Of a DNA stretch of 29,318 nt, positions 8,500 to 15,569 are shown in pieces (the stretch's first letter is position 1; each line of letters starts with the position of its first letter). Both the position numbers and the translations under genes were made by a program. Under the pieces are notes generated by a model, which searched no databases, was not told where the DNA came from, and worked only from the letters and a program-made list of their open reading frames with translations. This DNA comes from Rikenellaceae bacterium (GTDB taxonomy: Bacteria; Bacteroidota; Bacteroidia; Bacteroidales; Rikenellaceae), in contig JAJBVQ010000265.1 in assembly GCA_020859745.1 (NCBI GenBank), positions 1 to 29,318 of the forward strand, read 5' to 3'.

Positions 8500-8907
8500 A
8501 TGGAAGATAAAGATTTGATTGCAAAAGCGTTAGAGGCGGCGGAAACGGCATGGGCGCCTTATTCGGGGTTCCGTGTCGGCGCGGCGGTATTGCTGGAGGA
8601 CGGGACGGTGGTGTGCGGCAACAATCAGGAGAACCGGGCCTATCCGCTGGGGAGTTGTGCGGAGCGGGTGGCGGTGAATTATGCACGGGCCGCTTACCCT
8701 ACTCTGAAAATCAAAGCCATAGCGATTGCTTCGCCGGATTCTGAGGTGCCGGTATCGCCGTGCGGGGGATGCCGGGAGGTGCTTTTGGAAGCGGTACGGG
8801 CGCAACGGGGACGCGATATCCGGGTGATTATGGCGGACCGCACGGGTATGAATGTGCGGGTGGCGACGGTCGAAGAGTTACTGCCATTCGCGTTCGAATT
8901 CAAGTAG
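8500..8907 (+). CDS. cdd: Cytidine deaminase
   Basis: A 135-residue homotetrameric-type cytidine deaminase that converts cytidine/deoxycytidine to uridine/deoxyuridine in pyrimidine salvage. The zinc site is of the three-cysteine class: Cys53 and catalytic Glu55 in SCAERVA, then Cys88 and Cys91 in PCGGCREVL. Substrate residues appear in NNQENRAYP (41-49). The ATG at 8500 (MEDKDLIAKAL) was selected because the longer reading frame from 8395 lies within mnmD and adds residues foreign to the family. The stop is 3 bases before the next start, implying translational coupling. Confidence 0.96.
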   Translation: MEDKDLIAKALEAAETAWAPYSGFRVGAAVLLEDGTVVCGNNQENRAYPLGSCAERVAVNYARAAYPTLKIKAIAIASPDSEVPVSPCGGCREVLLEAVRAQRGRDIRVIMADRTGMNVRVATVEELLPFAFEFK

Positions 8908-8910
8908 GCT

Positions 8911-9471
8911 ATGAAGAGCGAAAAGGAGAAGATGTTGGCGGGCGAACCGTTTAAGCCATGGGTGGCGGAATTGGACGAAGACCGTGCTTTTTTGCAGCCG
9001 AGGTTGCACCTGTTGAACTCGGAGCGGGCTGGGGTACCATTGCGCGAGAATGAAGATCTGTTGGCGGAGATCTTGCCGAACTGCCCGCGCGGCACGCTGG
9101 TCAGGCCGCCGTTCTACTGCGATTACGGCTATAACATTTCCTGCGGCGAAAGGGTTTTCATCAACTATAACTGCACGATCCTGGATGTGGGCAAGGTGCG
9201 GATCGGGTCGAACGTATTGATCGGCCCGGGTGTCCAGATTTATGCGGTGACGCATCCGATCGATGCCGACGAACGGCGCACGGGGATCGAATGGGGGGAA
9301 GACGTGACGATCGGCGATGATTGCTGGATCGGCGGCAGCGCGGTGATCTGTCCCGGGATCACTATCGGGAACCGTTGTGTGATCGCGGCGGGCGCGGTCG
9401 TAACGAAAGATTTGCCGGACGATGTGATGGCGGCGGGTGTCCCGGCCCGGATCGTCAAACGTTTGCGCTGA
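8911..9471 (+). CDS. Hexapeptide-repeat sugar O-acetyltransferase (maltose/galactoside acetyltransferase-like)
   Basis: A 186-residue left-handed beta-helix acetyltransferase of the Maa/LacA/NodL family. The N-terminal helical cap (MKSEKEKMLAGEPF) is characteristic, and is followed by repeated hexapeptide turns such as IGSNVLIGPGVQI, VTIGDDCWIGGSAV and ITIGNRCVIAAGAVV. The catalytic histidine is expected in YAVTHPID. Family members transfer acetyl from acetyl-CoA to the 6-OH of sugars; the physiological acceptor is unknown. It is last in the rlmD operon, and its stop is only 3 bases from the stop of the convergent pseudouridine synthase. Confidence 0.93.
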   Translation: MKSEKEKMLAGEPFKPWVAELDEDRAFLQPRLHLLNSERAGVPLRENEDLLAEILPNCPRGTLVRPPFYCDYGYNISCGERVFINYNCTILDVGKVRIGSNVLIGPGVQIYAVTHPIDADERRTGIEWGEDVTIGDDCWIGGSAVICPGITIGNRCVIAAGAVVTKDLPDDVMAAGVPARIVKRLR

Positions 9472-9474
9472 AAC

Positions 9475-10194
9475 CTATTTTCCCGAAGCGGCGGCCTTTT
9501 CGAAGTAAGACCAGAGCTTGTCCTCTTTCGGCGTGGGCGCTTCGACGGTGATTGTTTCGTGCGTGACGGGATGTTCAAAGGTAAGCCTTCTGGCCCATAA
9601 CGAGATGCCGCCGTCCTTATTGGAGCGGCTCGCGCCGTATTTCAGGTCTCCTTTGATCGGGCACCCTATTTTCGACAGTTGGCACCGGATCTGATGGTGC
9701 CGCCCGGTCAGCAACTCGATTTCCAGCAAATGGTACCGGTCACTGGAAACCAACAACTTATAACGTAAGATCGCCTCTTTTGCCTCGTCCCGCAGATTTT
9801 GCGGTACGGCGTTCAACGTGTCGTATGCCACCGATTTGTTGGTCTTCCCATTGCGGACGATATAGTGGCGCAGTTCACCTTCAAGGGAACCGTCGGAGGG
9901 TTTGTTCTCGACGATGGCCCAGTATGTTTTCTGGAATTGCCGCTGTTTGAGCTGTTCATTCAATCGCACCAGCGCTTTAGAAGTCCGCGCCAACAAAACA
10001 GCTCCCCCCACCGGGCGGTCGATCCGGTGCACGACTCCCAGAAATACCGCTCCGGGCTTGTTGTATTTGGCTTTGATATAGGCTTTCACGGTATCTTCCA
10101 ATGCCGGATCGCCCGTCGGATCGGGCTGCACCAACTCGCCGGGTCGCTTATTCACTACGATCACGTGATTGTCTTCGTACAGTACCTCTATCAT
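9475..10194 (-). CDS. RluA-family RNA pseudouridine synthase
   Basis: A 239-residue pseudouridine synthase. The catalytic Asp59 lies in the family motif HRIDRPVGG. Further signatures are QFQKTYWAIVE, the LLTGRHHQIR motif shared by the RluA family, and the GDLKYGA segment. There is no obvious N-terminal S4 domain, which makes it shorter than RluC/RluD; target RNA (rRNA or tRNA) cannot be assigned. It lies downstream of prs on the same strand but is separated by a strong hairpin terminator. A near-consensus TATATTTT box about 9 bases upstream of the start may allow separate transcription, which is weak evidence. Confidence 0.92.
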   Translation of the reverse strand: MIEVLYEDNHVIVVNKRPGELVQPDPTGDPALEDTVKAYIKAKYNKPGAVFLGVVHRIDRPVGGAVLLARTSKALVRLNEQLKQRQFQKTYWAIVENKPSDGSLEGELRHYIVRNGKTNKSVAYDTLNAVPQNLRDEAKEAILRYKLLVSSDRYHLLEIELLTGRHHQIRCQLSKIGCPIKGDLKYGASRSNKDGGISLWARRLTFEHPVTHETITVEAPTPKEDKLWSYFEKAAASGK

Positions 10195-10212
10195 AGTCTA
10201 AAATATAAAAAA

Positions 10213-10274
10213 TCCCGCCGGCCTTCCGGTTTACAAAGTGGGGGCGAGTAAACCGAAAGTTGGTGCCGGCGGGA
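10213..10274 (-). terminator. Two-step hairpin terminator after prs
   Basis: The outer arms pair CCCGCCGGC with GCCGGCGGG. The inner arms (about 10223-10234 with 10248-10259) pair over roughly 12 bases with one mismatch or wobble around CGGTTTAC. On the minus strand the stem is followed immediately by a T-rich run (TTTTTTATATTTT), as expected of an intrinsic terminator for prs. The T-run also overlaps the possible promoter region of the pseudouridine synthase. Confidence 0.8.
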
Positions 10275-10304
10275 AAAATTGTACTTTTGTATCGAATGAC
10301 GATG

Positions 10305-11249
10305 TTAGAAGATAAACATGGAGCTGATATCCTTGTAGTTATAAACACGCTCGACCACATCGGCGAAAATATCCGCCACGGTCAGAACCTTGAATTTCGA
10401 GATGTCCTTGCCTTCCTTGAGCGGAATCGTGTCGGTGGTTATGATCTCGTCCAGCGCACTGTCGGCGATCCGTTCGTAAGCCGGCCCCGAAAGCACCGGA
10501 TGGGTCACCACCGCACGCACCGAAAGAGCACCCATATTCTTCATCATATCCGCCGCTTTGGTGATGGTTCCGGCCGTGTCGATCATGTCGTCGAACAGGA
10601 TCACGTTCCGCCCTTTCACCTCCCCGATAGCAGTCATTTCACTGACAACGTTCGGTTTCGACCGGTGCTTGTGGCAAATCACCATCGGCGCCCCGAGGTA
10701 CTGCGCATAGGCGTTGGCCCGCTTGGAGCCCCCGATGTCCGGCGTAGCGACGGTGAGGTTCTCGATGCAGAGGCTCTTGATATACGGTACGAATACCCCG
10801 CTGGCATACAGATGGTCCACCGGCACGTCGAAAAAGCCTTGAATCTGGTCGGCATGCAGGTCCATGGTCATAATCCGGTCGACCCCCGCCGCATGCAGCA
10901 GGTTGGCGACCAGTTTGGCCCCGATCGACACGCGCGGCCGGTCTTTACGATCCTGCCGTGCCCAGCCGAAGTATGGCATAATAGCCACCACCCGCTTGGC
11001 CGAAGCCCGTTTGGCGGCATCCACCATCAACAGCAGTTCCATCATATTATCCGCCGGCGGGAAGGTCGAGCAAACCACGAATACCGTGCATCCACGGATA
11101 CTCTCGTCGTAGGCCGGCTGGAATTCGCCGTCGCTGAATTCCAGCACGACGGATGCTCCCAGTTCTGAGCCATAGTGTTTTGCGATCTTTTCAGCCAGGT
11201 AACGCGAGTTCCGGCAAGCGAAAAATTTGATTTTCTGAGGTTCGCCCAT
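10305..11249 (-). CDS. prs: Ribose-phosphate pyrophosphokinase (PRPP synthetase)
   Basis: A 314-residue enzyme that makes PRPP from ribose 5-phosphate and ATP for purine, pyrimidine, NAD, His and Trp synthesis. The start MGEPQKIKFFACRNS at 11249 is chosen: it is typical for the family and lies 49 bases after a promoter box, whereas a longer in-frame start would lie inside engB. Visible motifs are FSDGEF (38-43), the flexible ATP-loop region YFGWARQDRKDRPR, the DLHADQIQGFF motif (130-140) and the PRPP-binding loop FDDMIDTAGTI. Length is standard for class I enzymes. It has its own promoter within the gap after engB and a strong terminator downstream, so it appears monocistronic. Confidence 0.97.
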   Translation of the reverse strand: MGEPQKIKFFACRNSRYLAEKIAKHYGSELGASVVLEFSDGEFQPAYDESIRGCTVFVVCSTFPPADNMMELLLMVDAAKRASAKRVVAIMPYFGWARQDRKDRPRVSIGAKLVANLLHAAGVDRIMTMDLHADQIQGFFDVPVDHLYASGVFVPYIKSLCIENLTVATPDIGGSKRANAYAQYLGAPMVICHKHRSKPNVVSEMTAIGEVKGRNVILFDDMIDTAGTITKAADMMKNMGALSVRAVVTHPVLSGPAYERIADSALDEIITTDTIPLKEGKDISKFKVLTVADIFADVVERVYNYKDISSMFIF

Positions 11250-11298
11250 GATTGCGGTTCGGATGTTTGTGTGTGAACGGATGTTGTTTTGACAGCCG

Positions 11299-11306
11299 CA
11301 AAGGTA
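11299..11306 (-). promoter_or_regulatory. Bacteroidota-type -7 box for prs
   Basis: TACCTTTG on the minus strand matches TAnnTTTG exactly and lies between the engB stop (11315) and the prs ATG, giving a leader of roughly 45 bases. A clear -33 TTTG is not evident. Confidence 0.65.
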
Positions 11307-11314
11307 GCTTTTTT

Positions 11315-11911
11315 TTAACTCTGTGCGATACAATTTTCTATAAAATCCAGAATTTCGTCCCGACCCCTGCCCTTCTCGGACGAGGTGACGAACATCCGGG
11401 GCAGCTCCTCCCACTCTTCCGCTAGCGTTTTGCAATATGTGTCGATATTCCGGTTCAACTGGGCCTGCGACAGTTTGTCCGCCTTGGTGAAGACGATGCC
11501 GAACGGTACGCCGTGCTCGCCCAGGAAACGGATAAACTCCAGGTCTATCTTTTGCGGCTCATGCCGAGCATCCACCAGCACGAACAGGTAATAGAGTTGC
11601 TCCCGGTTCAGGATATAACTCGTAATCAGGGACGAGAAGTCGCTCCGTTCCTTACGCGACACCTTGGCATAGCCGTATCCCGGCAGATCGACCAGCGCCC
11701 ACTGCCCGTTGATAATGAAATGGTTGATCAGCCGTGTCTTGCCCGGCGTTCCGGATACTTTGGCCAGTCCCGGACGCTGGGTCAGCATGTTGATCAGCGA
11801 CGATTTTCCGACGTTCGAGCGGCCGATAAAGGCGAATTCGCGCATCTCCCCCGCCGGGCACTGCGAAGCCTTCTGGCTGCTGCACTGGAATTCTGCGGAT
11901 GCTATGTTCAT
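11315..11911 (-). CDS. engB: Ribosome biogenesis GTPase EngB (YihA/YsxC)
   Basis: A 198-residue TrmE-Era-EngA-EngB superfamily GTPase needed for 50S subunit maturation. All G motifs are visible: G1 GRSNVGKS (30-37), G2-region SGTPGKTR, G3 DLPGYGYA, G4 TKAD, and G5 TSSEKGRG. The N-terminus MNIASAEFQCSS matches the conserved family start, so the ATG at 11911 is well supported. Only 13 bases separate it from the upstream MATE stop. A perfect -7 box (TACTTTTG) in that gap would put the transcription start at or next to the ATG, so the mRNA may be leaderless. Confidence 0.96.
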   Translation of the reverse strand: MNIASAEFQCSSQKASQCPAGEMREFAFIGRSNVGKSSLINMLTQRPGLAKVSGTPGKTRLINHFIINGQWALVDLPGYGYAKVSRKERSDFSSLITSYILNREQLYYLFVLVDARHEPQKIDLEFIRFLGEHGVPFGIVFTKADKLSQAQLNRNIDTYCKTLAEEWEELPRMFVTSSEKGRGRDEILDFIENCIAQS

Positions 11912-11915
11912 AACG

Positions 11916-11923
11916 CAAAAGTA
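11916..11923 (-). promoter_or_regulatory. -7 box abutting the engB start codon
   Basis: TACTTTTG on the minus strand fits TAnnTTTG. Only 4 bases separate it from the engB ATG, so the predicted transcript would have essentially no leader. It could be a chance match, with engB read through from the MATE gene. Confidence 0.45.
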
Positions 11924-11924
11924 G

Positions 11925-13265
11925 TTATATTTTTTTGCTCCGCCAGTCGGCCTTGTGCATATAGAGGTAGGCCAGCGTGAACATCACGATGCCGTACAGG
12001 TGTTCCGTGGTCCAGCACCAGGCCACGTCGGCTTTCAGGTGGATCACGACGTAATAAACATAGAGGGCATAGGTTCCGATGGCTACCATTTCGAGGGCGA
12101 AGGCCGAGCGGGTGTTCCCGGTTCCGGACACGGTGTTGAACCAGATGAATGCCGAGGTCTGGATCAGGTAGGCCGAGGTCATCACCAGCAGGGCGGGTAC
12201 CGAAGCGTCGATCAGGGCGGGGTTGTCGGTGTAGATCCGCAACACCAGTTTCGGGAAGAGCATGATGACCGCCAGCAGCGGAATAATGATCATGTAGCAC
12301 ATCCGGATGATCCGCCACACGGTGGACATGACGTCGCGGCTCTGTTCCGCCCCCATCATGTTGCTGACCAGCGAGCTGCTGGTGGTGGCGAACGAGCTGG
12401 CGATGATGAACAACAGGGACGAGACGCTCCGGACGATATTGGTCACGGCCAGCGGTCGCTCGCCGAGATGCTCGACGGCGATGAAGAACATGAACCAGGT
12501 GCTGACGGCCACGAATTGCTGCACCATGGTCCAGGAGGAGAGGTTCAGCACGTGTCCCAGTTGTTTCAGGTCGAACCGGCCGAAACGGAACAGGTCGTAT
12601 TTGCGCCAGTCGATCTTCCGGGCGGTATAAATGATGAAAAATGCCAGCGAGACGAGTTCGGCCACCGAAGAGGCGATGGCCGCTCCGGCCACGCCCAGAG
12701 CCGGCAGGCCGAATTTCCCGAAGATCAGGCCGTAGTTCAATACCACGTTGCTCAGCACCATGACGATCGAATTGAGCGTCAGGATGCGGGTCTTGGTGAT
12801 CCCGACGTAGAAAGCCCTGAAAATGACGGCGAGGAAAATAAAGAAGAAACCGTAGATGCGCCAGTTCAGGTATTCCAGGGTGGCTTGATATATCTCGGTC
12901 GAGGAGATCAGCTTGCCCAGTATTTGCGGGGCGAACAGTTTGGAAAAGGCGAATACGATGGCGGCCAGGAACAGCAGGAACATGGCGCTCTGCTGGAAGA
13001 TCGGCCCGATCTCCCGGTAGCGTTCCTCGCCGTTGCGTCGCGCCATGAGGATCTGCGCCCCCACGCTGAAGCCGAAGCCGAGCATAAAGACGGCGATGTA
13101 ATATACCCCGCCCAGGGCCGAAGCGCCCAAGGCCACTTCGCCGTTATGGCCGCCTAGGCGTCCCAGGAATGCGGTGTCGGTCAGCCCGATCATGTGTTCC
13201 ATGAGCAGGCTGAGCAGGATCGGGAAGGCTACGTGCCAGATGTGTCGGTAGGTATATTTCGTCAT
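11925..13265 (-). CDS. MATE-family multidrug/cation efflux transporter
   Basis: A 446-residue polytopic inner-membrane protein with about twelve hydrophobic segments. It shows the two-bundle arrangement of the MATE (NorM/DinF-like) family: EHMIGLTDTAFLGRLG and GASALGGVYYIAVFMLGFGFSVG in the first half, and SNMMGAEQSRDV with FIWFNTVSGTGNTR in the second. Such proteins export cationic drugs or metabolites using Na+ or H+ gradients; the substrate is unknown. The start MTKYTYRHIWHVAFP at 13265 is preferred because a -7 box at 13296-13303 overlaps the alternative start at 13298. The engB gene follows 13 bases after its stop. Confidence 0.93.
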   Translation of the reverse strand: MTKYTYRHIWHVAFPILLSLLMEHMIGLTDTAFLGRLGGHNGEVALGASALGGVYYIAVFMLGFGFSVGAQILMARRNGEERYREIGPIFQQSAMFLLFLAAIVFAFSKLFAPQILGKLISSTEIYQATLEYLNWRIYGFFFIFLAVIFRAFYVGITKTRILTLNSIVMVLSNVVLNYGLIFGKFGLPALGVAGAAIASSVAELVSLAFFIIYTARKIDWRKYDLFRFGRFDLKQLGHVLNLSSWTMVQQFVAVSTWFMFFIAVEHLGERPLAVTNIVRSVSSLLFIIASSFATTSSSLVSNMMGAEQSRDVMSTVWRIIRMCYMIIIPLLAVIMLFPKLVLRIYTDNPALIDASVPALLVMTSAYLIQTSAFIWFNTVSGTGNTRSAFALEMVAIGTYALYVYYVVIHLKADVAWCWTTEHLYGIVMFTLAYLYMHKADWRSKKI

Positions 13266-13295
13266 ACGGCTAAAAAATGAAGGAAAAAAGAGTTG

Positions 13296-13303
13296 CAAAG
13301 GTA
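13296..13303 (-). promoter_or_regulatory. Bacteroidota-type -7 box for the MATE gene
   Basis: TACCTTTG on the minus strand is an exact TAnnTTTG match, 30 bases before the ATG at 13265. It pairs divergently with the OsmC promoter box 13 bases away, the same geometry as at the MBL/rlmD junction. Confidence 0.65.
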
Positions 13304-13316
13304 ATAAAATATCAGT

Positions 13317-13324
13317 TATATTTG
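13317..13324 (+). promoter_or_regulatory. Bacteroidota-type -7 box for the OsmC gene
   Basis: TATATTTG matches TAnnTTTG and lies 29 bases upstream of the OsmC ATG in an AT-rich intergenic region. Confidence 0.65.
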
Positions 13325-13353
13325 TTTCAATAACCTTAATTAAACTGAATATT

Positions 13354-13764
13354 ATGTCAATAACCGTTCACACCCGTTATTTGGGGGATCTGCATACCGA
13401 AGCGGAGCACTTGCAGTCCGGGAATAAGATCAAGACGGACGCCCCGGTGGACAACGGGGGTAAAGGGGAATTTTTCTCGCCGACCGACCTGATGGCGACC
13501 TCATTGGGCAGCTGCATGCTGACCATTATGGGCAAAGCCTCGCAGGTGCATGGTTTCGATATTGATGGTACCGAGGTGAATATCAGCAAAATAATGGGAA
13601 CCGCACCGCGCCGGATCGTGGAGATCGTCGTGGAGCTGACTTTCCCGTCGGATTACGAACCGAAGGTGAAGAAGATACTGGAAGCGGCGGCGCACGAGTG
13701 CCCGGTGGCCAACTCGCTGCATCCTGACCTGAAGCAGACCGTTATCTTCCACTACGGGAAGTAA
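13354..13764 (+). CDS. OsmC/Ohr-family protein
   Basis: A 136-residue OsmC-fold protein. The two redox cysteines of the family are in place: Cys54 in SLGSCMLT and Cys116 in AAHECPVANSL. OsmC/Ohr proteins are dimeric thiol peroxidases that reduce organic hydroperoxides; this sequence is closest in feel to the OsmC/YhfA-type group (PTDLMATSLGSCM) rather than Ohr, but subgroup assignment is tentative. It is a single-gene unit with its own promoter and a good intrinsic terminator directly downstream. Confidence 0.92.
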   Translation: MSITVHTRYLGDLHTEAEHLQSGNKIKTDAPVDNGGKGEFFSPTDLMATSLGSCMLTIMGKASQVHGFDIDGTEVNISKIMGTAPRRIVEIVVELTFPSDYEPKVKKILEAAAHECPVANSLHPDLKQTVIFHYGK

Positions 13765-13785
13765 CTGCCGCTACGATAATTTCGA

Positions 13786-13819
13786 AAGCCGTCTGTTAAA
13801 TTTTACAGGCGGCTTTTTT
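13786..13819 (+). terminator. Intrinsic terminator of the OsmC gene
   Basis: An 11-base perfect stem (AAGCCGTCTGT paired with ACAGGCGGCTT) with an 8-base AT-rich loop is followed by a T-run that merges with the stop codon of the convergent cupin gene. The plus-strand T-run is strong; on the minus strand the following sequence is only moderately T-rich, so bidirectional use is possible but less certain. Confidence 0.85.
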
Positions 13820-14393
13820 ATAACGTGGCGGGATGGTAGACCTCTCCTTTGAGGGCGTCTTCCGAGTAAACGTGGAGACTGTGGCCCGTTTCACTCAGGC
13901 AGGTGATGCGGTGGATGTGGTTGTCGAACCGGCCGGGATTGCCGATAGCGAAGAGTCCTTGCGGTCGGTCGATGACCATCGTATCGACTAAACGGGCTTT
14001 CCCGGCTTCTGTCGGTTCGAAAATCTCCACCCGGAATACTCCGTCCGCAAAATGGTAGCCGGCGAATTGGGGATGCGCATGGATGGCGGTCGCATTTCCC
14101 TGTTTCCAGCTCATCAGGATGGCTTCCCAATGCGTGTCGGGACACCGGCCGAGGTAGGTCCGCACGTAGGATCGGTCGGAAAATTCATCGAAACCCTCCA
14201 GCGTCCGTTCCGACAGCCATCCGAGCACGTAGTCCTTGATATTTTCGCCCAATTCGTTGTCGACCGGACGGTTGCGGACAACGGATAGCAGACCGCCGAA
14301 AAAAGAGCCGTACCGGTCGGTGGCGGCGGAAACTAAGGGGAACTGTCCGGCAAGGGTTCGGAATGGCTGGGTCTTCTGCATGGCAGGGAGCAT
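13818..14393 (-). CDS. Cysteine dioxygenase-like cupin protein
   Basis: A 191-residue cupin resembling type I cysteine dioxygenase, a mononuclear Fe(II) enzyme that oxidises cysteine to cysteine sulfinate. The 3-His iron site is suggested by His105 and His107 in AIHAHPQFAGYHFADG and His161 in FDNHIHRI; LHVYS (173-177) contains a Tyr in the position of the CDO active-site Tyr. The position of mammalian Cys93 (Cys-Tyr cross-link) is Gly112, as is common in bacterial CDO homologues. A thiol dioxygenase with another substrate is an alternative. A -7 box is 11 bases upstream of the first ATG; MQKTQPF at 14381 is a possible alternative start. Confidence 0.75.
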   Translation of the reverse strand: MLPAMQKTQPFRTLAGQFPLVSAATDRYGSFFGGLLSVVRNRPVDNELGENIKDYVLGWLSERTLEGFDEFSDRSYVRTYLGRCPDTHWEAILMSWKQGNATAIHAHPQFAGYHFADGVFRVEIFEPTEAGKARLVDTMVIDRPQGLFAIGNPGRFDNHIHRITCLSETGHSLHVYSEDALKGEVYHPATL

Positions 14394-14404
14394 TTGTCGT
14401 CATG

Positions 14405-14412
14405 CAAAATTA
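14405..14412 (-). promoter_or_regulatory. -7 box for the cysteine dioxygenase-like gene
   Basis: TAATTTTG on the minus strand matches TAnnTTTG. The predicted leader is only about 5 bases to the ATG at 14393 or about 17 bases to the ATG at 14381, favouring the shorter protein slightly. Confidence 0.5.
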
Positions 14413-14479
14413 CGGCAAATCATCTCCCGCCGTTTCAGCCTAAATACTTAAAACCGGTCGGTATAAATGCTGAAAAAGG

Positions 14480-15397
14480 TTATCGCAGCCGCAGCTCCTG
14501 CCCGATCCGCGGCGGGAATTTGCGGGTCGTCGGGTTCATTTTCCGGAGCTTTTTCAGCTTGATGCCGTATTGCTGGGCGACGGAGTGGTAGGAATCCCCG
14601 CTTTCGATCGTGTGGCTTCGCGACGAAGCGGACTTGCCGCGTTTAGACTCGATATACAGGGCAGTCCCTGCCGGCAGCGGGAATGCGTTGGACAGGTCGT
14701 TGATCTTCAGCAGGCGTTTGACTGACATATGGTATTGTGCGGCGATCGAAGCGAAACTTTCACCTTCCTGCGAAACGATATACCTGACGCCGTTGTTCCG
14801 CTCGACCGCATGTTTGGGCGCCAACGGTTCGTTCAGTTCCTTTTTCGATTCTGTTCGTTCCTCTTTGCGGGAGAGCAGTCCGCCGACGCCGGCCGGGCGG
14901 TCGAGCTGGTAAAGGCGGTTTTTCTCGATAATGTCGATCAGCAGCTGCGGGTATTTTGGGTTCGTCGCATATCCGGCCGCCTTGAGGCCGTGCGCCCACC
15001 CTTTGTAGTCCGTGATGTCGAGTTTGAACAATCCCGCGTAGCGGGGCGATTCGGTCAGGAATTTCGAATGGTCGCGGTAGGACTGTTCGGCGTTGCGGTA
15101 TTTCCGGAAGCACTCCCCTTTCGCGTCGTCGTCATGGTAGATTTTGGCTCCGGTCCACGAGCCTTTGCATTTGATCCCGAAATGATTGTTCGCTTCCACG
15201 GCCAGCCGGCTGCCGCCGTTGCCCGATTCGAGAAGTCCCTGTGCCAGGGTGATGCTGGCCGGGATGCCGAACTCCTTCATGGAACGCATGGCCATGTACT
15301 TATAGGTGTCGATATATTCCTGCGTGGTCATTTTGTATTGCGCCCGGCAGACGGCGGGCGATAGCAGCATCAGGAGATACAGGACGATTCGGTTCAT
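14480..15397 (-). CDS. Secreted GH73 glucosaminidase with two LysM domains
   Basis: A 305-residue peptidoglycan hydrolase. The start MNRIVLYLLMLLSPAVCRAQ at 15397 gives a signal peptide cleaved near residue 19 or 20; a longer in-frame N-terminus exists but would cross the promoter. The catalytic domain (about 23-165) is FlgJ/GH73-like, with SITLAQGLLESGNGGS containing the probable general acid Glu57 and the NNHFGIKC motif. Two LysM peptidoglycan-binding repeats follow (about 206-250 and 262-305), joined by a charged linker. It probably cleaves N-acetylglucosaminyl bonds in the periplasm during wall remodelling. It has a consensus promoter with both -33 and -7 elements. Confidence 0.92.
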   Translation of the reverse strand: MNRIVLYLLMLLSPAVCRAQYKMTTQEYIDTYKYMAMRSMKEFGIPASITLAQGLLESGNGGSRLAVEANNHFGIKCKGSWTGAKIYHDDDAKGECFRKYRNAEQSYRDHSKFLTESPRYAGLFKLDITDYKGWAHGLKAAGYATNPKYPQLLIDIIEKNRLYQLDRPAGVGGLLSRKEERTESKKELNEPLAPKHAVERNNGVRYIVSQEGESFASIAAQYHMSVKRLLKINDLSNAFPLPAGTALYIESKRGKSASSRSHTIESGDSYHSVAQQYGIKLKKLRKMNPTTRKFPPRIGQELRLR

Positions 15398-15421
15398 GGA
15401 AAGGGGGCTGAGGGTACCCGG

Positions 15422-15454
15422 CAAAAGTAGAAAATTAGGGGCTTTCCGGCAAAA
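15422..15454 (-). promoter_or_regulatory. Complete Bacteroidota promoter for the GH73-LysM gene
   Basis: On the minus strand TTTTG (15450-15454) is followed 20 bases later by TACTTTTG (15422-15429), matching the -33 TTTG and -7 TAnnTTTG consensus with standard spacing. The ATG at 15397 lies 24 bases downstream. This is the best two-element promoter in the window. Confidence 0.75.
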
Positions 15455-15460
15455 TTGTTT

Positions 15461-15468
15461 TATATTTG
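15461..15468 (+). promoter_or_regulatory. -7 box for the DUF4254-glycosyltransferase unit
   Basis: TATATTTG matches TAnnTTTG. It lies 101 bases upstream of the DUF4254 ATG, a longer leader than elsewhere in this window, and diverges from the GH73-LysM promoter. Confidence 0.55.
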
Positions 15469-15495
15469 CCGACAATAAATGCCGGCTTGCAGAGG

Positions 15496-15533
15496 CGGGC
15501 CACGGCAATCCGGTATGGGGCCGGTTGTGCCCG
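15496..15533 (+). other. Possible RNA hairpin in the long DUF4254 leader
   Basis: In the leader, CGGGC-CAC can pair with GTG-CCCG around an inner CCGG/CCGG pair, followed 10 or more bases later by a short T-run. It may be a structured leader, but pairing is interrupted by a bulge and internal loops and no known riboswitch core is recognised. Confidence 0.3.
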
Positions 15534-15569
15534 ACTTTCCGCTGTTTTTGCTTGGCAAACGAAAAAGCT

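Noticed and set aside
11250..11435. N-terminal extension of prs from 11435
   Set aside because: It lies inside engB and across the prs promoter box; PRPP synthetases start near MGEPQKIKFF.
11955..13157. Long open frame of 400 codons on the plus strand opposite the MATE gene
   Set aside because: The translation is rich in His, Gln, Asp and Gly with no recognisable domain, and it is an antisense shadow of a clear transporter in a GC-rich genome.
15306..15569. N-terminal extension of the DUF4254 gene
   Set aside because: It would begin within the divergent GH73-LysM gene and span both promoters; composition changes sharply at the ATG at 15570.
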